Assembly: GCA_027339745.1 (NCBI GenBank)
Contig: DAHWNW010000001.1
Span: 124,001 to 188,000 of the forward strand
Length of the DNA: 64,000 bases
Source of the DNA: Nitrososphaerota archaeon
GTDB taxonomy: Archaea > Thermoproteota > Nitrososphaeria > Nitrososphaerales > Gagatemarchaeaceae
Reading direction: 5' to 3'
The notes under the pieces: generated by a model
What the model saw: the letters and a program-made list of their open reading frames with translations, nothing else
What the model was told of the DNA's origin: nothing
The model's database searches: none
Shown: positions 24,750 through 33,888 of the stretch, piece by piece
How positions within the stretch are numbered: the first letter of the stretch is position 1
How the letters are laid out: the number at the start of each line of letters is the position of its first letter
Made by a program: the position numbers and the translations under genes

Positions 24750-25643
24750 CTAACCTTGCTTCTTCACCCAGTCGATGGTCCGCTGCAGCCCTTGCTCCAG
24801 CGTCAAATCATGCGTGTACCCTAGCAGGGTCTGAGCCTTGTCAATGGTAGGATAGCTGATCTGAGGGTCCTTCTCCAGCTCGCTCCTCGGCGGGAGGAGC
24901 TTGAGTTCCGACTTCGACCCGGTCAGCCTCTTGACGGTCTCGGCAAGCTCCCTGATGGAGACTGGCCCGAGGCCGCCGAAATTGAACGCCTGACCCACCG
25001 CCCTGTCGTCGTTGATGATCGAGAGCACGAGCTTGGCGTAGTTGACGGCGTGGGACGGGGAGGTGGTGTCCCTCCCTCCGTTGTACAGGGTGAGCGGCTC
25101 GTCGCCAAGGCAGGCGCGGATGAACCGGATGGTCGCCCTGGTGGGCTGGTCGTGTTCGCCGAACAAGAGCCAGCTCCGAGTAATCGACACCGGAAGGCCG
25201 ACAGACTTGAAGAACCCCATAGCCATCCCTTCGCTCGCTACCTTCGAGTAGTCGTAGGGGACTCGGGGGTCGAACGGCGACTCCTCCGAGACAGGGTTCA
25301 CCTTCGGGGCGCCGAAGACGTTGGCCGAAGACGCGACTACGATCCTCTTCACCCCCTTCCTCTTCGCGAGCTCGAGCATGTTCAGGGTGCCAAAGCAGTT
25401 GACGCGGAAACAGAGGGCGGGGTCCTCGATCGTCTTCTTGATCTCCGTGATGGCCGCGAGGTGAACGATGGCGTCGAAGTCTTGGGAAGCCAACTTGCCG
25501 AAGACGAAGTCCTTGTCCAGGAGGTCCCCCGACAGGTCCCACCCGGAGAGGTCCGTCGGAATTACCCTGACCCCCTTTTCCCTGAAATACTCCGCCAGGT
25601 TTCTGCCGACCATCCCAGACGCGCCCGTCAGCAGCACTTTCAA
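24750..25643 (-). CDS. NAD-dependent epimerase, UDP-glucose 4-epimerase-like
   Basis: A 297-residue extended SDR enzyme. The nucleotide motif is TGASGMVGRNLAEYF (residues 6-20), the Ser lies in VASSANVFG, and the catalytic Tyr-x3-Lys is YDYSKVASEG (about 147). FNFGGLGPVSIRELAE near residue 218 is typical of GalE/WbpP-type sugar-nucleotide epimerases. The TTG start follows a TATA (CTTAAATAG) by about 28 nt, so it has its own promoter. The product is likely for surface glycan or S-layer glycosylation; the exact sugar is not determined. Confidence 0.9.
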   Translation of the reverse strand: MKVLLTGASGMVGRNLAEYFREKGVRVIPTDLSGWDLSGDLLDKDFVFGKLASQDFDAIVHLAAITEIKKTIEDPALCFRVNCFGTLNMLELAKRKGVKRIVVASSANVFGAPKVNPVSEESPFDPRVPYDYSKVASEGMAMGFFKSVGLPVSITRSWLLFGEHDQPTRATIRFIRACLGDEPLTLYNGGRDTTSPSHAVNYAKLVLSIINDDRAVGQAFNFGGLGPVSIRELAETVKRLTGSKSELKLLPPRSELEKDPQISYPTIDKAQTLLGYTHDLTLEQGLQRTIDWVKKQG

Positions 25644-25671
25644 TTTGGAACGGACCAGCGGCGCTTTCTAT

Positions 25672-26061
25672 TTAAGGTGAGGAGAGGCCTGACTTCTTCA
25701 GCAGGTCCGCCACCAGCTCCTTGTCTACGACCCCGTAGCCCACGCTCTCCTCTCCGTCGGCCATGGTCATCGGCAACCTTGCGACGTAGTAAGGCACTTC
25801 GAACCCCTCTGCCTCCTCCCCTTCTGCTTCATAGAGCTTGGACCAGCCCTCCCCTTCCCTGGCGTAGCAGAACACGGCGGTGACCTTCCTCTCTCCGAAC
25901 CCGCCACCCCTCCCCCCCGCCGCGAGGGAGCCTTCCCCAATCTTGAGGAGGAACATCGTGTTGTCCGCCCCCCTGGGACTCAGGTCCACCTCCTTCTCTG
26001 AAATCACGATGGCTCTCGAGGTCCCTGTGAGATGGGCGCAAATCTCTTCGAGCGTGGCCAT
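25672..26061 (-). CDS. Conserved hypothetical protein
   Basis: A 129-residue soluble protein: TLEEICAHLTGTSRAIVISE at the start, a Gly-rich loop (LAAGGRGGGFGERKV), and VPYYVARLPMTMADGEESVG near residue 90. Third-position GC and a start 40 nt after the Nudix gene stop support it as real and possibly cotranscribed with carAB and the Nudix enzyme. I do not recognise the family. Confidence 0.65.
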   Translation of the reverse strand: MATLEEICAHLTGTSRAIVISEKEVDLSPRGADNTMFLLKIGEGSLAAGGRGGGFGERKVTAVFCYAREGEGWSKLYEAEGEEAEGFEVPYYVARLPMTMADGEESVGYGVVDKELVADLLKKSGLSSP

Positions 26062-26101
26062 CGTGCAATCCCGGCCCTACCCGCGTAATAAGTCATCCAA
26101 C

Positions 26102-26623
26102 CTATCCTCTCCCTGGACTGAGCCGCAGGTACTCGTGGAGGAGCATGGCGGCATCCGGAGTGAGCTCCCCTGACTCCATCATCGCGTTCAACTCCTCCCG
26201 GTCGAATTCCGCAACCGTTTCGACCTCAGCAAGGTCGATCCGTGCGCTAGCGTCGGACGAAGCAGCGAAGAGCGACACCCACTCGCGCTCGACGAGCGCC
26301 CCTTCTCTTATGGGTGGGATCAGGTACCTGCCGATTCCCTCGAGGCTTGACCGGAGTCCGAGCTCCTCGGCCAGCTCCCTGACAGCGGCATCCCTGTATG
26401 ACTCCCCTTTCTTGACGTGGCCGGTGCAGGAAAGCGTCCACATTCCAGGCTGCCAAGGGTCCTTCAGGCTCCTCCGCTGCAGCAAGACCCTGCCGTCCGG
26501 CCTCGAAACGACCACGGCAACGGCCCGGTGCAGCAGGCCACGCTTCAAGCATTCGCCCAAGGTGGACTCGCTGACCACCGAGTCATGCTCGTCGACTACG
26601 TCCACGCGCTCTTCACCCCCCAT
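26102..26623 (-). CDS. Nudix hydrolase / IPP isomerase-like protein
   Basis: A 173-residue Nudix-fold protein. The Nudix box is GHVKKGESYRDAAVRELAEELGL, matching G-x5-E-x7-REU-x-EE-x-GU. The N-terminal VDVVDEHDSVV and LHRAVAVVV... LLQRRSLKDPWQPGMWTLSC resemble type I isopentenyl-diphosphate isomerases and the YfcD branch. IPP isomerase normally has a catalytic Cys in an N-terminal NTCCSHP motif, which is replaced here by LSCTGHV. The role as isomerase is possible but a hydrolase cannot be excluded. It starts 9 nt after the carB stop. Confidence 0.82.
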   Translation of the reverse strand: MGGEERVDVVDEHDSVVSESTLGECLKRGLLHRAVAVVVSRPDGRVLLQRRSLKDPWQPGMWTLSCTGHVKKGESYRDAAVRELAEELGLRSSLEGIGRYLIPPIREGALVEREWVSLFAASSDASARIDLAEVETVAEFDREELNAMMESGELTPDAAMLLHEYLRLSPGRG

Positions 26624-26632
26624 GGAAGGCGC

Positions 26633-29600
26633 CTACTTTCCGACGCAGAGGAGGAGCGCTTCAGCTTCTTCCTTGGTCGAGAGTACCTGGACCTGGAGGT
26701 CGACGGCCTTGCGCCTCACCTTGTGGAACGCCTCGGAGTCGACGTTGGTGTTCGCATTGAACGAGAGCACGAATGAGACCTTCCCGCCTGATATGAGACC
26801 CATGACCTCGGCCATCCTTTCATCCAGGGCCCGCTCGTCTAGCTCCAGCACCTCTATCCCCGCCCCCCTGAAGCGAGACAGTAGCGGCTTGACCCCGGAC
26901 GCATCCTGCCAGGGCTCTAGGAGGAGTATCCCCACGTCCCCCTTCGCCGGTATCCGGTGCCCCGTCGCCAAGAAGGCCTGAGACAGCGCCTCAGCGAAGG
27001 TGTCTCCGAAGCAAGCGACCTCCCCGGTGGAGCGCATCTCAACGCCGAGCTTCGGGTCCGCTCCATCCATCTGCAGGAACGAGAACATGGGCGCCTTTAC
27101 GGCGAAGCGCTTCGGCTCTTCGACGTCGGCGGTCCTCCGTAGAGACCCGCCTTCGACCGCGGGGGCGACGACGTCGATCAGGTTGACGCCCGTCGCCTTG
27201 CAGACGTATGGGAGCGAGCGCGAGGCCCTGAGGTTGCACTCTATGACGTAGACCGATGCCCCCCGGACGAGGAACTGGATGTTGAGTGGGCCCCTCGCCT
27301 TCAGCTCCCTTGCTATGCTCCTCGTGTAGACCCTTATCTTCTCCTTGGCGGCCTTACTGACGGTGACGGTGGGGATGCTCATGATCGCGTCCCCGGAGTG
27401 TATCCCCGCGTCCTGGACGTGCTCCATGATGGCGCCTATCACGGTGCTCTTCCCGTCGGACACCGCGTCGACCTCTACTTCCCGCGCCCCCTCGATGAAC
27501 TCGCTGACGACGACCGGGTACTCAGGGTTCACCATGGCCGCCTTGGTGATGTAGGTCTCCAGCTCGGAGGAGTCCCAGATGACCCTCATGGCGGATCCGC
27601 TGAGGACGTGGGAAGGCCTGACGATCACTGGGTATCCTACCCTGGAACAGAACTTTGCCGCCTCGGCTGGGGAGCGGAATGAGCCCCAGGTCGGCTGCGG
27701 GATCCCGAGGCGGTCCAGCAGAGCGCTGAACTTGGACCTGTCTTCTGCCGTCTCTATGGACTGCGAGGAGGTGCCGAGGATCGTGACCCCTCTCTTCTCC
27801 AGGGACTCGGCGAGGTCATTGGGCGTCTGCCCCCCGACGCACAGGACCATCCCTTCAGGCTTCTCCTTGTCATAGATGGCGAGGAGCCTCTCGACGGTGA
27901 GCTCTTCGAAGTAGAGCCTGTCGCTCATGTCGAAGTCTGTCGAAACAGTCTCGGGGTTGCAGTTCACCACGATGACCTCATACCCCAACCCCTTCAATGC
28001 CCACGCCATGTTCATGGTACCCCAGTCGAACTCGACGGAGCTCCCGATGCGGTAGGGCCCCGCCCCAAGGACTATCACCTTCCGCGCGGAGGTCGGTGGT
28101 GCCTCGTCGACCGCGGCGTCGAAGGTCTGGTAGAGATAGTTGGTCCTGGAGGGCCACTCGGCAGCCAGTGTGTCGATCACCTTTGTGACAGGCGTCACCC
28201 CTAGGCGCACCCGCGCCTCTCGCACCCTGTCTTCTCCGATCCCCAGGAGGTCCCCGATCTGCCTGTCTGAGAACCCGAGCTTCTTCGCCCTGGCCAGGAC
28301 CTCCCTGTTCGGGGGGGCGCCGGGAGGGAGCGACTCGAGGAAGGCGTGGAAGTCGACGACGTTCTTGTACTTGCTTACGAACCATGGGTCGACTTCGCTC
28401 TTCTCGGCTACTTCTTCTTCCCTCGCGCCTGCTCGGAGGGCCTCGGCTAGATCGAACGCGATGGTGTCGGACGGCCGCTCGAGCCTCCCCAAGGCCGTCG
28501 AGAGGTCATGGGGGCTCCCCCGCCTGACCACTCCGTCGTGCTGCGGGTTGGCCATGCGGGCCGCCTTCTGGATGGCCTCCTCGAAGCCCCTCCCCACCGC
28601 CATGACCTCCCCGATCGACTTCATGGAAGTCCCTATGATCCTGGAGGCTCCGTCGAACTTGACGGTGTCCCAGCGGGGCATCTTCACTACAAGATAGTCC
28701 AGGGAAGGCTCGAAGAGGGCGGTGGTTATCCCAGACACCCTGTTCTTCAACTCGGTGAGGTGGTACCCCAGCGCGAGCTTCGCGGCGACGTATGCCAGAG
28801 GGTACCCGGTAGCCTTGGAGGCGAGGGCAGAGGACCTCGAGAGCCTTGCGTTGATCTCGATGGCGGCGTACCTCTCGGATCCAGGGTGGAGGGCGAACTG
28901 GATGTTGCACTCCCCGACGATGCCGCATGTCCGCGCGGCGCGGAGCGAAGCGGTGCGGAGGAGATGGTACTCGGCGTTGGTGAGCGTCTGTGAGGGTGCG
29001 ACGACGATGTTGTCCCCGGTGTGGACTCGCATGCCTAGCATGTTCTCCATGTTGCAGATTATGACGCTGTTATCGTCCCTGTCGCGCATTATCTCGTACT
29101 CGATCTGCTTCCACCCGCCCAGGTACTCCTCCACCAGGACCTGGTGCGCGAGGGAGCTGTTCAGGCCTCTCTCGACTATCTGCGACAGCTCTTGGAGGTT
29201 CCGTGCGACCCCACCCCCCTTGCCTCCGAGGGTGTAGGCGACCCGGATTATCACCGGGAACCCCAGCTCGTCCGTCGCCTCTTTCGCCTCGTCGAAGGAG
29301 TAAGCGGCGAAACTGCGTGGGACGGGGACGTCGCAGCCAATCATTGTCTTCTTGAACAGGTCCCTGTCTTCGGTCAGCTGAATCCCTCTGACGGGGGTGC
29401 CGAGGACCTTCACTCCGTACTTCTCGAGCACGCCCCTCTCTGAGAGGCCGATGCCGCAGTTGAGGGCCGTCTGCCCCCCGAAGCTGAGGAGGATGCCGTC
29501 GGGCCGCTCCCTCTCGATGACCCTAGATACCGAGTCGACAGAGAGCGGGACGAAGTGGATGCGGTCAGAGAACTGGGGGCTGGTCTGAATCGTCGCTATG

Positions 29601-29746
29601 TTGGGGTTGACAAGGACGGAATCGACCCCCTCCTCTTTCAGCGCCTTCAGGCACTGGCTCCCGGAGTAATCGAACTCCCCGGCCTCGCCTATCTTGATGG
29701 CGCCGCTCCCGATGACGATGACTTTCTTTACGCTTTCACGCTTCGT
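26633..29746 (-). CDS. carB: Carbamoyl-phosphate synthase large subunit, apparent ACG start
   Basis: An ATP-grasp synthase (about 1037 residues) making carbamoyl phosphate from bicarbonate, ammonia and two ATP. Tandem halves are visible: IGSGAIKIGEAGEFDYSGSQ and the second copy LGAGPYRIGSSVEFDWGTMN, each with GGQT and ATP-grasp cores, and a C-terminal MGS-like domain. The ORF track begins at a GTG (29431) that would delete the first 105 residues, the essential pre-ATP-grasp domain. The frame is open upstream to a TGA but has no ATG, GTG or TTG. ACG at 29746 gives MKRESVKKVIVIGSGAIKIG, and GAGGTGA sits 6 nt before it. It overlaps carA by 19 nt. Confidence 0.95.
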   Translation of the reverse strand, partial: TKRESVKKVIVIGSGAIKIGEAGEFDYSGSQCLKALKEEGVDSVLVNPNIATIQTSPQFSDRIHFVPLSVDSVSRVIERERPDGILLSFGGQTALNCGIGLSERGVLEKYGVKVLGTPVRGIQLTEDRDLFKKTMIGCDVPVPRSFAAYSFDEAKEATDELGFPVIIRVAYTLGGKGGGVARNLQELSQIVERGLNSSLAHQVLVEEYLGGWKQIEYEIMRDRDDNSVIICNMENMLGMRVHTGDNIVVAPSQTLTNAEYHLLRTASLRAARTCGIVGECNIQFALHPGSERYAAIEINARLSRSSALASKATGYPLAYVAAKLALGYHLTELKNRVSGITTALFEPSLDYLVVKMPRWDTVKFDGASRIIGTSMKSIGEVMAVGRGFEEAIQKAARMANPQHDGVVRRGSPHDLSTALGRLERPSDTIAFDLAEALRAGAREEEVAEKSEVDPWFVSKYKNVVDFHAFLESLPPGAPPNREVLARAKKLGFSDRQIGDLLGIGEDRVREARVRLGVTPVTKVIDTLAAEWPSRTNYLYQTFDAAVDEAPPTSARKVIVLGAGPYRIGSSVEFDWGTMNMAWALKGLGYEVIVVNCNPETVSTDFDMSDRLYFEELTVERLLAIYDKEKPEGMVLCVGGQTPNDLAESLEKRGVTILGTSSQSIETAEDRSKFSALLDRLGIPQPTWGSFRSPAEAAKFCSRVGYPVIVRPSHVLSGSAMRVIWDSSELETYITKAAMVNPEYPVVVSEFIEGAREVEVDAVSDGKSTVIGAIMEHVQDAGIHSGDAIMSIPTVTVSKAAKEKIRVYTRSIARELKARGPLNIQFLVRGASVYVIECNLRASRSLPYVCKATGVNLIDVVAPAVEGGSLRRTADVEEPKRFAVKAPMFSFLQMDGADPKLGVEMRSTGEVACFGDTFAEALSQAFLATGHRIPAKGDVGILLLEPWQDASGVKPLLSRFRGAGIEVLELDERALDERMAEVMGLISGGKVSFVLSFNANTNVDSEAFHKVRRKAVDLQVQVLSTKEEAEALLLCVGK

Positions 29747-30894
29747 ATCTCTTCACCTCTTAGGGGCCTCGCCTTCCGCGTCATCTCGATGAACCTGTCG
29801 AAGACGAAGAGGGTGTCGTAGGGGCCGGGGGTCGCCTCAGGATGGAACTGGACCGCCATGCACGGCCTTGAAGCGTGGAGGACGCCTTCGATGGTGTTGT
29901 CGTCAGCGTTGGCGAACCACTGGCGCAGGTCGGTCCCTTTCAACGTCGTCTCAGAGATCGCATAGCCGTGGTTCTGGCTCGTGACATACCCTCTCCCTGT
30001 GGCGAGGTCCACGCACGGCTTGTTCTGCCCCCTGTGGCCGTACTTCAGCTTGAAGGTCTCTGCTCCCTGCGACATCCCCACCAGCTGCTCCCCGAGGCAT
30101 ATCCCTAGGACGGGGACTTCCCCGTCTATCAGCGACCCGACGCACTTCGCCGTGTCAGCCAGGAGCTGTGGGTCCCCAGGACCGTTGCATACGACGACCC
30201 CCGCTGGGTCGTGCTGCATGACCGCAGAATATGAGGAGTCGTAGGGGAGGCGGACGACCTGGAACCCGCGCCTGAGTAGGTTCCTCACTATGCCGAGCTT
30301 GGTCCCGCAGTCGAGGACGACTATCTTCGGACCCTCCCCCCCGTGGACGACGGGTCCAGGGACCGAGACCCCTTTCACCAGGTTCTGGGACGAGTAACTG
30401 CTTGCCTTCGCGAGCAGTTCGGCGAGCTTCCCTCTATCCTTGGCGTCGTGGCCGCACGCTATGATCCCCATCATCACCCCTGCCTCCCTCAGCTTCGAGA
30501 CCAGGGCCCTTGTGTCGACCCCTTGTATCCCTGGGATGCCTTCCGACTCCATCCACTTCCAGAGGGGCCTCTCCGAAGCCCAGTGGCTCGGAGAGTCGCA
30601 AGCCTCCTGGACCACGATCCCCCTCACCTTGATCGAGTCAGACTCGAAGAAGCGCGGGAGGTCGAACTTGTCCCTCGCAGAGTAGGGCGGGACACCGTAA
30701 TTCCCTATGAGCGGATAAGTGAAGGTGAGGATCTGGCCCGCGTAGGAAGGGTCTGTCATCGACTCGAGATAGCCGACCATGCCTGTGTTGAAGACCACCT
30801 CGCCTACGGAGTCAGCTTCGGCGCCGAAGCCCTGGCCGAAGAAAGTAGAGCCGTCCTCGAGGAGAAGAAGCGCGTCCCTTTTCGCAGCGAGCAC
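29728..30894 (-). CDS. carA: Carbamoyl-phosphate synthase small subunit (glutaminase)
   Basis: A 388-residue subunit that hydrolyses glutamine and channels ammonia to CarB. The N-terminal domain shows EDGSTFFGQGFGAE and GYLESMTDPSYAGQILTFTYP; the class I amidotransferase domain has VLGICLGEQ with the catalytic Cys and FHPEATPGPYDT with the catalytic His and Glu. The usual GICLGHQ is GICLGEQ here. The start is GTG, preceded by a TATA (CCTTAAAAG) about 35 nt upstream, so carA is a promoter start for the carAB-nudix run. Confidence 0.95.
   Translation of the reverse strand: MLAAKRDALLLLEDGSTFFGQGFGAEADSVGEVVFNTGMVGYLESMTDPSYAGQILTFTYPLIGNYGVPPYSARDKFDLPRFFESDSIKVRGIVVQEACDSPSHWASERPLWKWMESEGIPGIQGVDTRALVSKLREAGVMMGIIACGHDAKDRGKLAELLAKASSYSSQNLVKGVSVPGPVVHGGEGPKIVVLDCGTKLGIVRNLLRRGFQVVRLPYDSSYSAVMQHDPAGVVVCNGPGDPQLLADTAKCVGSLIDGEVPVLGICLGEQLVGMSQGAETFKLKYGHRGQNKPCVDLATGRGYVTSQNHGYAISETTLKGTDLRQWFANADDNTIEGVLHASRPCMAVQFHPEATPGPYDTLFVFDRFIEMTRKARPLRGEEIRSVKA
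29753..29759 (-). promoter_or_regulatory. Shine-Dalgarno of carB, 6 nt before ACG
   Basis: GAGGTGA is followed by six nucleotides (AGAGAT) and then the in-frame ACG of carB. The same spacing is seen upstream of the ACG in the DHA2 pump. No canonical start codon lies within reach of this ribosome-binding site in the carB frame. Confidence 0.7.
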
Positions 30895-30965
30895 TCTGAG
30901 AATGACGAGCTCCTTCGTTTCGCTTTTAAGGGTTTGGAATGCCTCCGCTGCTTCCGGGTCTCGGG

Positions 30966-31991
30966 CTACCCCCCGGCGCGGTCCCCCAAGAACGCGGCGA
31001 GCTCTTCGAGCCCGGCCTCAAGCACGTCCTTGGGCGAGGTGAAGCAGAGCCTGAACGAACTCGGTGCCCCGAAGAAGTCGCCGGGACCGACGAGGACGCC
31101 GCGGCGCTCAAGCAGAGCCTTCGCGAAGGCGACCGACCTCTGGCCCCCTTTGTAACGGAAGAGGCAGAACGGTGCTGCCTCGGGGAGGACCGCGGACACC
31201 CCGAGGCCTCGGCGGGCGAACTTCCGGACCAGAGCCGCGTTCTCCGTGTAGGTCAGCCGAGCCCTTTCTACGAAGGGAGCCCTCCTCTCAAGGACCTGCC
31301 TTGCCAGCCACAGGCTGTACTCGGCGTCGTGGCCGCTCACCAGTTTCTTCCCTTTCCTCAGCGCCTTGGCTGTCCTGGCATCTGCTATCATCCATCCTAC
31401 TCTCAGCCTGCCGAGGCCGTAGAACTTCGTCATGGAGCTGCACGTCACCACCCCCCCGAGCCTCGAGTGCAGCGTGACGGGCTCATCGAATGTGAAGCCG
31501 CCGTAGGTTTCGTTCACAAAGACGGATGCCTTCTTCGAAATCTCGCCGAGCCTGTCTATTGTCGCGCTCCTCAGCCTCGCACCAGTCGGGTTGTTAGGGT
31601 CCGTTAGCGCGTAGACCGCCCCCTGATGGACAGGGGCTTCGAGGGAGTGGCCGACCCTCATCCCAAGCCAGCGGGGTACCGAGAGCATAGGCTCGTAATT
31701 GGGGACGGGAACGATGGCGTTCCGCTTCCCGAGGACTGAGAAAGCAAGAAAGATCGCCTCGGAAGCGCCCGAAGTGACCACCACTTCCTCCGCATCCACC
31801 CGGTAGATCCTTGCAATCACGTCCGCGAGCGCCCTTTCGTGGACGTCATTCTCCTTGCTGAACGCTTCAAACGACGTATTGACGCCCAGCTCTGCGAGCG
31901 GGGGCTCTGGGAGCCCGCTGTTGGAGAGGTTGTATTTCGCGTCCTTTGAGTGCCCGAGGATCCAGTCGACCAGCCGGGACTCAGGGAGCAA
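30966..31991 (-). CDS. PLP-dependent aminotransferase, class I/II
   Basis: A 341-residue fold-type I enzyme. Visible are VVTSGASEAIFLAFSVLG (cofactor phosphate site), NPNNPTGARL-like DPNNPTGARL, FVNETYGGF with the Asn/Tyr cofactor contacts, and SMTKFYGLGRLRVGW with the Schiff-base Lys in the TKFYGLG context. This is the class of aspartate/aromatic and histidinol-phosphate aminotransferases. The substrate is not determined. The start is TTG and the gene lies 71 nt upstream of carA on the same strand. Confidence 0.92.
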   Translation of the reverse strand: MLPESRLVDWILGHSKDAKYNLSNSGLPEPPLAELGVNTSFEAFSKENDVHERALADVIARIYRVDAEEVVVTSGASEAIFLAFSVLGKRNAIVPVPNYEPMLSVPRWLGMRVGHSLEAPVHQGAVYALTDPNNPTGARLRSATIDRLGEISKKASVFVNETYGGFTFDEPVTLHSRLGGVVTCSSMTKFYGLGRLRVGWMIADARTAKALRKGKKLVSGHDAEYSLWLARQVLERRAPFVERARLTYTENAALVRKFARRGLGVSAVLPEAAPFCLFRYKGGQRSVAFAKALLERRGVLVGPGDFFGAPSSFRLCFTSPKDVLEAGLEELAAFLGDRAGG

Positions 31992-32454
31992 GAGAGGTCC
32001 GGTCCGGCCGCCGGTTTATCTCGTTTTTCTGCCCAGGGAGGCTCCGCAGTGTGTCGTGGGTGGTTCCCTGATGGTCCGCGCTCCGCTCTAAAGGTGGCCC
32101 GCCAGCTACGCCGCTACGAAGGCGCGTGCCACGATAGGGCCCATGCCGGCCGCTCGATGGCGTCACCCCATGCCCCCTCCGACCGGCGCGAGAACGCCAT
32201 AGGCCGAGGCCTCGATGTGAACCGCCACGGCGATGGCAAGGAGGGGGCCAGGAGGGGAAGGGTCTCGCGACAGCTCCGGTCCGACTTGAGACCCCGCGTC
32301 TCCGTCAGACTGCGCGACTGGATGGTCCCTAAAGCGGTCGAGGCATCAAAACGCGCCGGTTTGTGGACAAAGGGCGGACTTAAAATCCGAGACATCCGTG
32401 GGATGGGTGAGGGGAGGAACAATCAATAACCTTCCCCGGAGAGGGGGGAGATAG
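31992..32454. other. Divergent intergenic region before pyrB
   Basis: This 463-nt gap carries a TATA for the aminotransferase (GATAAACC near 32015, minus strand) and a TATA for pyrB (CTTAAAATC near 32379, plus strand). The pyrB leader of about 50 nt contains a CCCC-GGAGA-GGGG hairpin and a GGGGGGAG ribosome-binding site just before the ATG. The ORFs in this stretch have no family features. Confidence 0.45.
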
Positions 32455-33393
32455 ATGGGCCCCAGCGTGGACTTCCTCGGCAGGGACGTGGTAAGCGCCC
32501 GCGACTTCAAGCGGGACCAGTACGACACGATACTCCGGGCCGTAGAAGACCTGGAGAAGAGCAGGGAGAGCCTCGACGGCACCCTGAACGGGAAGCTCGC
32601 TGCGCTCCTTTTCTTCGAGCCTTCCACCCGGACGTACTCCAGCTTCCAAATCGCGGCGGAGAAGCTCGGCATGAGGGTGTCTGGGTTCGCCGGCCCCACA
32701 GGGTCGTCGATAACGAAGGGGGAGACCTTGCACGACACCGTCAGGATGTTCGAGGGGTATGGCGCCGACGTTTTCATCATCAGGCACTCGAAGATGGGCG
32801 CGGCTAGGTTCGCGGCGGAGGTCTCCGACGTCCCGGTGGTCAGCGCGGGGGACGGGAGCCGTGAGCACCCGACGCAGGCCATGGTCGACCTATACGCCAT
32901 CAAGAAGGCGTTCGGAAGGATAGACGGCCTGAAGGTGGGGATGCTCGGCGACCTCAGGTACGGGCGGACCTCCTCCTCCCTCGCGTACGCCCTCTCCAAC
33001 TTCGACGTGGAGATAACATTCATCGCTCCCGAGGCCTTGCAGATGAGGCCCGAAGTGGCGCACTTCCTGACGCAGAGGGGCGTGACCCCCAGGACGGCGG
33101 CGGGCCTCAAGGAGGTGGCAGGGAGCCTGGACGTCCTTTATGTCACCAGGATCCAGAAAGAGAGGATCCCTGACCCGACCGAATATGAGAAGGTCAAAGG
33201 GATGTACGAGGTCAACCTCGAAGCGCTCAGGGACGCGAAGCCTTCGCTGAAGGTGCTACACCCCCTCCCCAGGGTCGACGAGCTCTCGACGGACATAGAC
33301 GAGACGAACTATGCCCAGTACTTCGTGCAGGCCGCCGGGGGGCTCCCTTTGAGGATGGTCCTGCTGAACCTCATACTCGGAGGTGCGAGGTAG
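32455..33393 (+). CDS. pyrB: Aspartate carbamoyltransferase catalytic subunit
   Basis: A 312-residue enzyme joining carbamoyl phosphate and aspartate, the first committed pyrimidine step. Motifs: FFEPSTRTYSSF (carbamoyl-phosphate loop), GSSITKGETLHDT, HPTQAM, and HPLPRVDELSTDID. Length and motif order are canonical. It is followed by pyrI 24 nt downstream and pyrC, forming a pyrBIC operon. carAB lies divergently about 1.6 kb away, so the pathway from bicarbonate to dihydroorotate is clustered. Confidence 0.97.
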   Translation: MGPSVDFLGRDVVSARDFKRDQYDTILRAVEDLEKSRESLDGTLNGKLAALLFFEPSTRTYSSFQIAAEKLGMRVSGFAGPTGSSITKGETLHDTVRMFEGYGADVFIIRHSKMGAARFAAEVSDVPVVSAGDGSREHPTQAMVDLYAIKKAFGRIDGLKVGMLGDLRYGRTSSSLAYALSNFDVEITFIAPEALQMRPEVAHFLTQRGVTPRTAAGLKEVAGSLDVLYVTRIQKERIPDPTEYEKVKGMYEVNLEALRDAKPSLKVLHPLPRVDELSTDIDETNYAQYFVQAAGGLPLRMVLLNLILGGAR

Positions 33394-33417
33394 ACGGCTC
33401 AGTCTGAGGGGGAGAGG

Positions 33418-33882
33418 ATGCTGGTCAGCAGCATCGAGGAAGGGACCGTGATCGACCACATACCTGACTGGCAGGCGAACACAGTCTCCCGGGTCCTGCG
33501 TCTGGACAAGCTGGCGAAGATGCAGGCAGACGTTTCAGTAGTGATCCTGCAGAACGTTGCCAGCAAGCGGCTCGGGAGGAAAGACATCATCAAGATCGAC
33601 CGGTGGCACGTCGATGAGAGCGATGCAGACATACTCGGCCTCGTCTTCCCAGGAATCACCGTGAACTACATCGACGAAGGCAAGGTCTCGAAGTACATGC
33701 CACGGGTGCCGGACGCAATCGAAGGCCGCCTTCGCTGCCCCGAGCTCAACTGCATCTCGAACACCGAGAGGGAGCCGGTGACCACGAGGTTCGCCACGCT
33801 CAAGAAAGAGCGGATGCTCCAGTGCCAGTATTGCGACGCCCTGTTCGACTTCGACAAGGTCCCTGACCACGTGAGGACGTAG
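33418..33882 (+). CDS. pyrI: Aspartate carbamoyltransferase regulatory subunit
   Basis: A 154-residue regulatory chain that binds CTP or ATP and confers allostery. The nucleotide domain begins MLVSSIEEGTVIDHIPDWQA and the C-terminal zinc domain has C-x4-C-x23-C-x2-C (LRCPELNC ... QCQYC), which holds the catalytic trimer contact. pyrI is shared by archaea and enterobacteria; here it is placed between pyrB and pyrC. Confidence 0.97.
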   Translation: MLVSSIEEGTVIDHIPDWQANTVSRVLRLDKLAKMQADVSVVILQNVASKRLGRKDIIKIDRWHVDESDADILGLVFPGITVNYIDEGKVSKYMPRVPDAIEGRLRCPELNCISNTEREPVTTRFATLKKERMLQCQYCDALFDFDKVPDHVRT

Positions 33883-33888
33883 ACCCGG

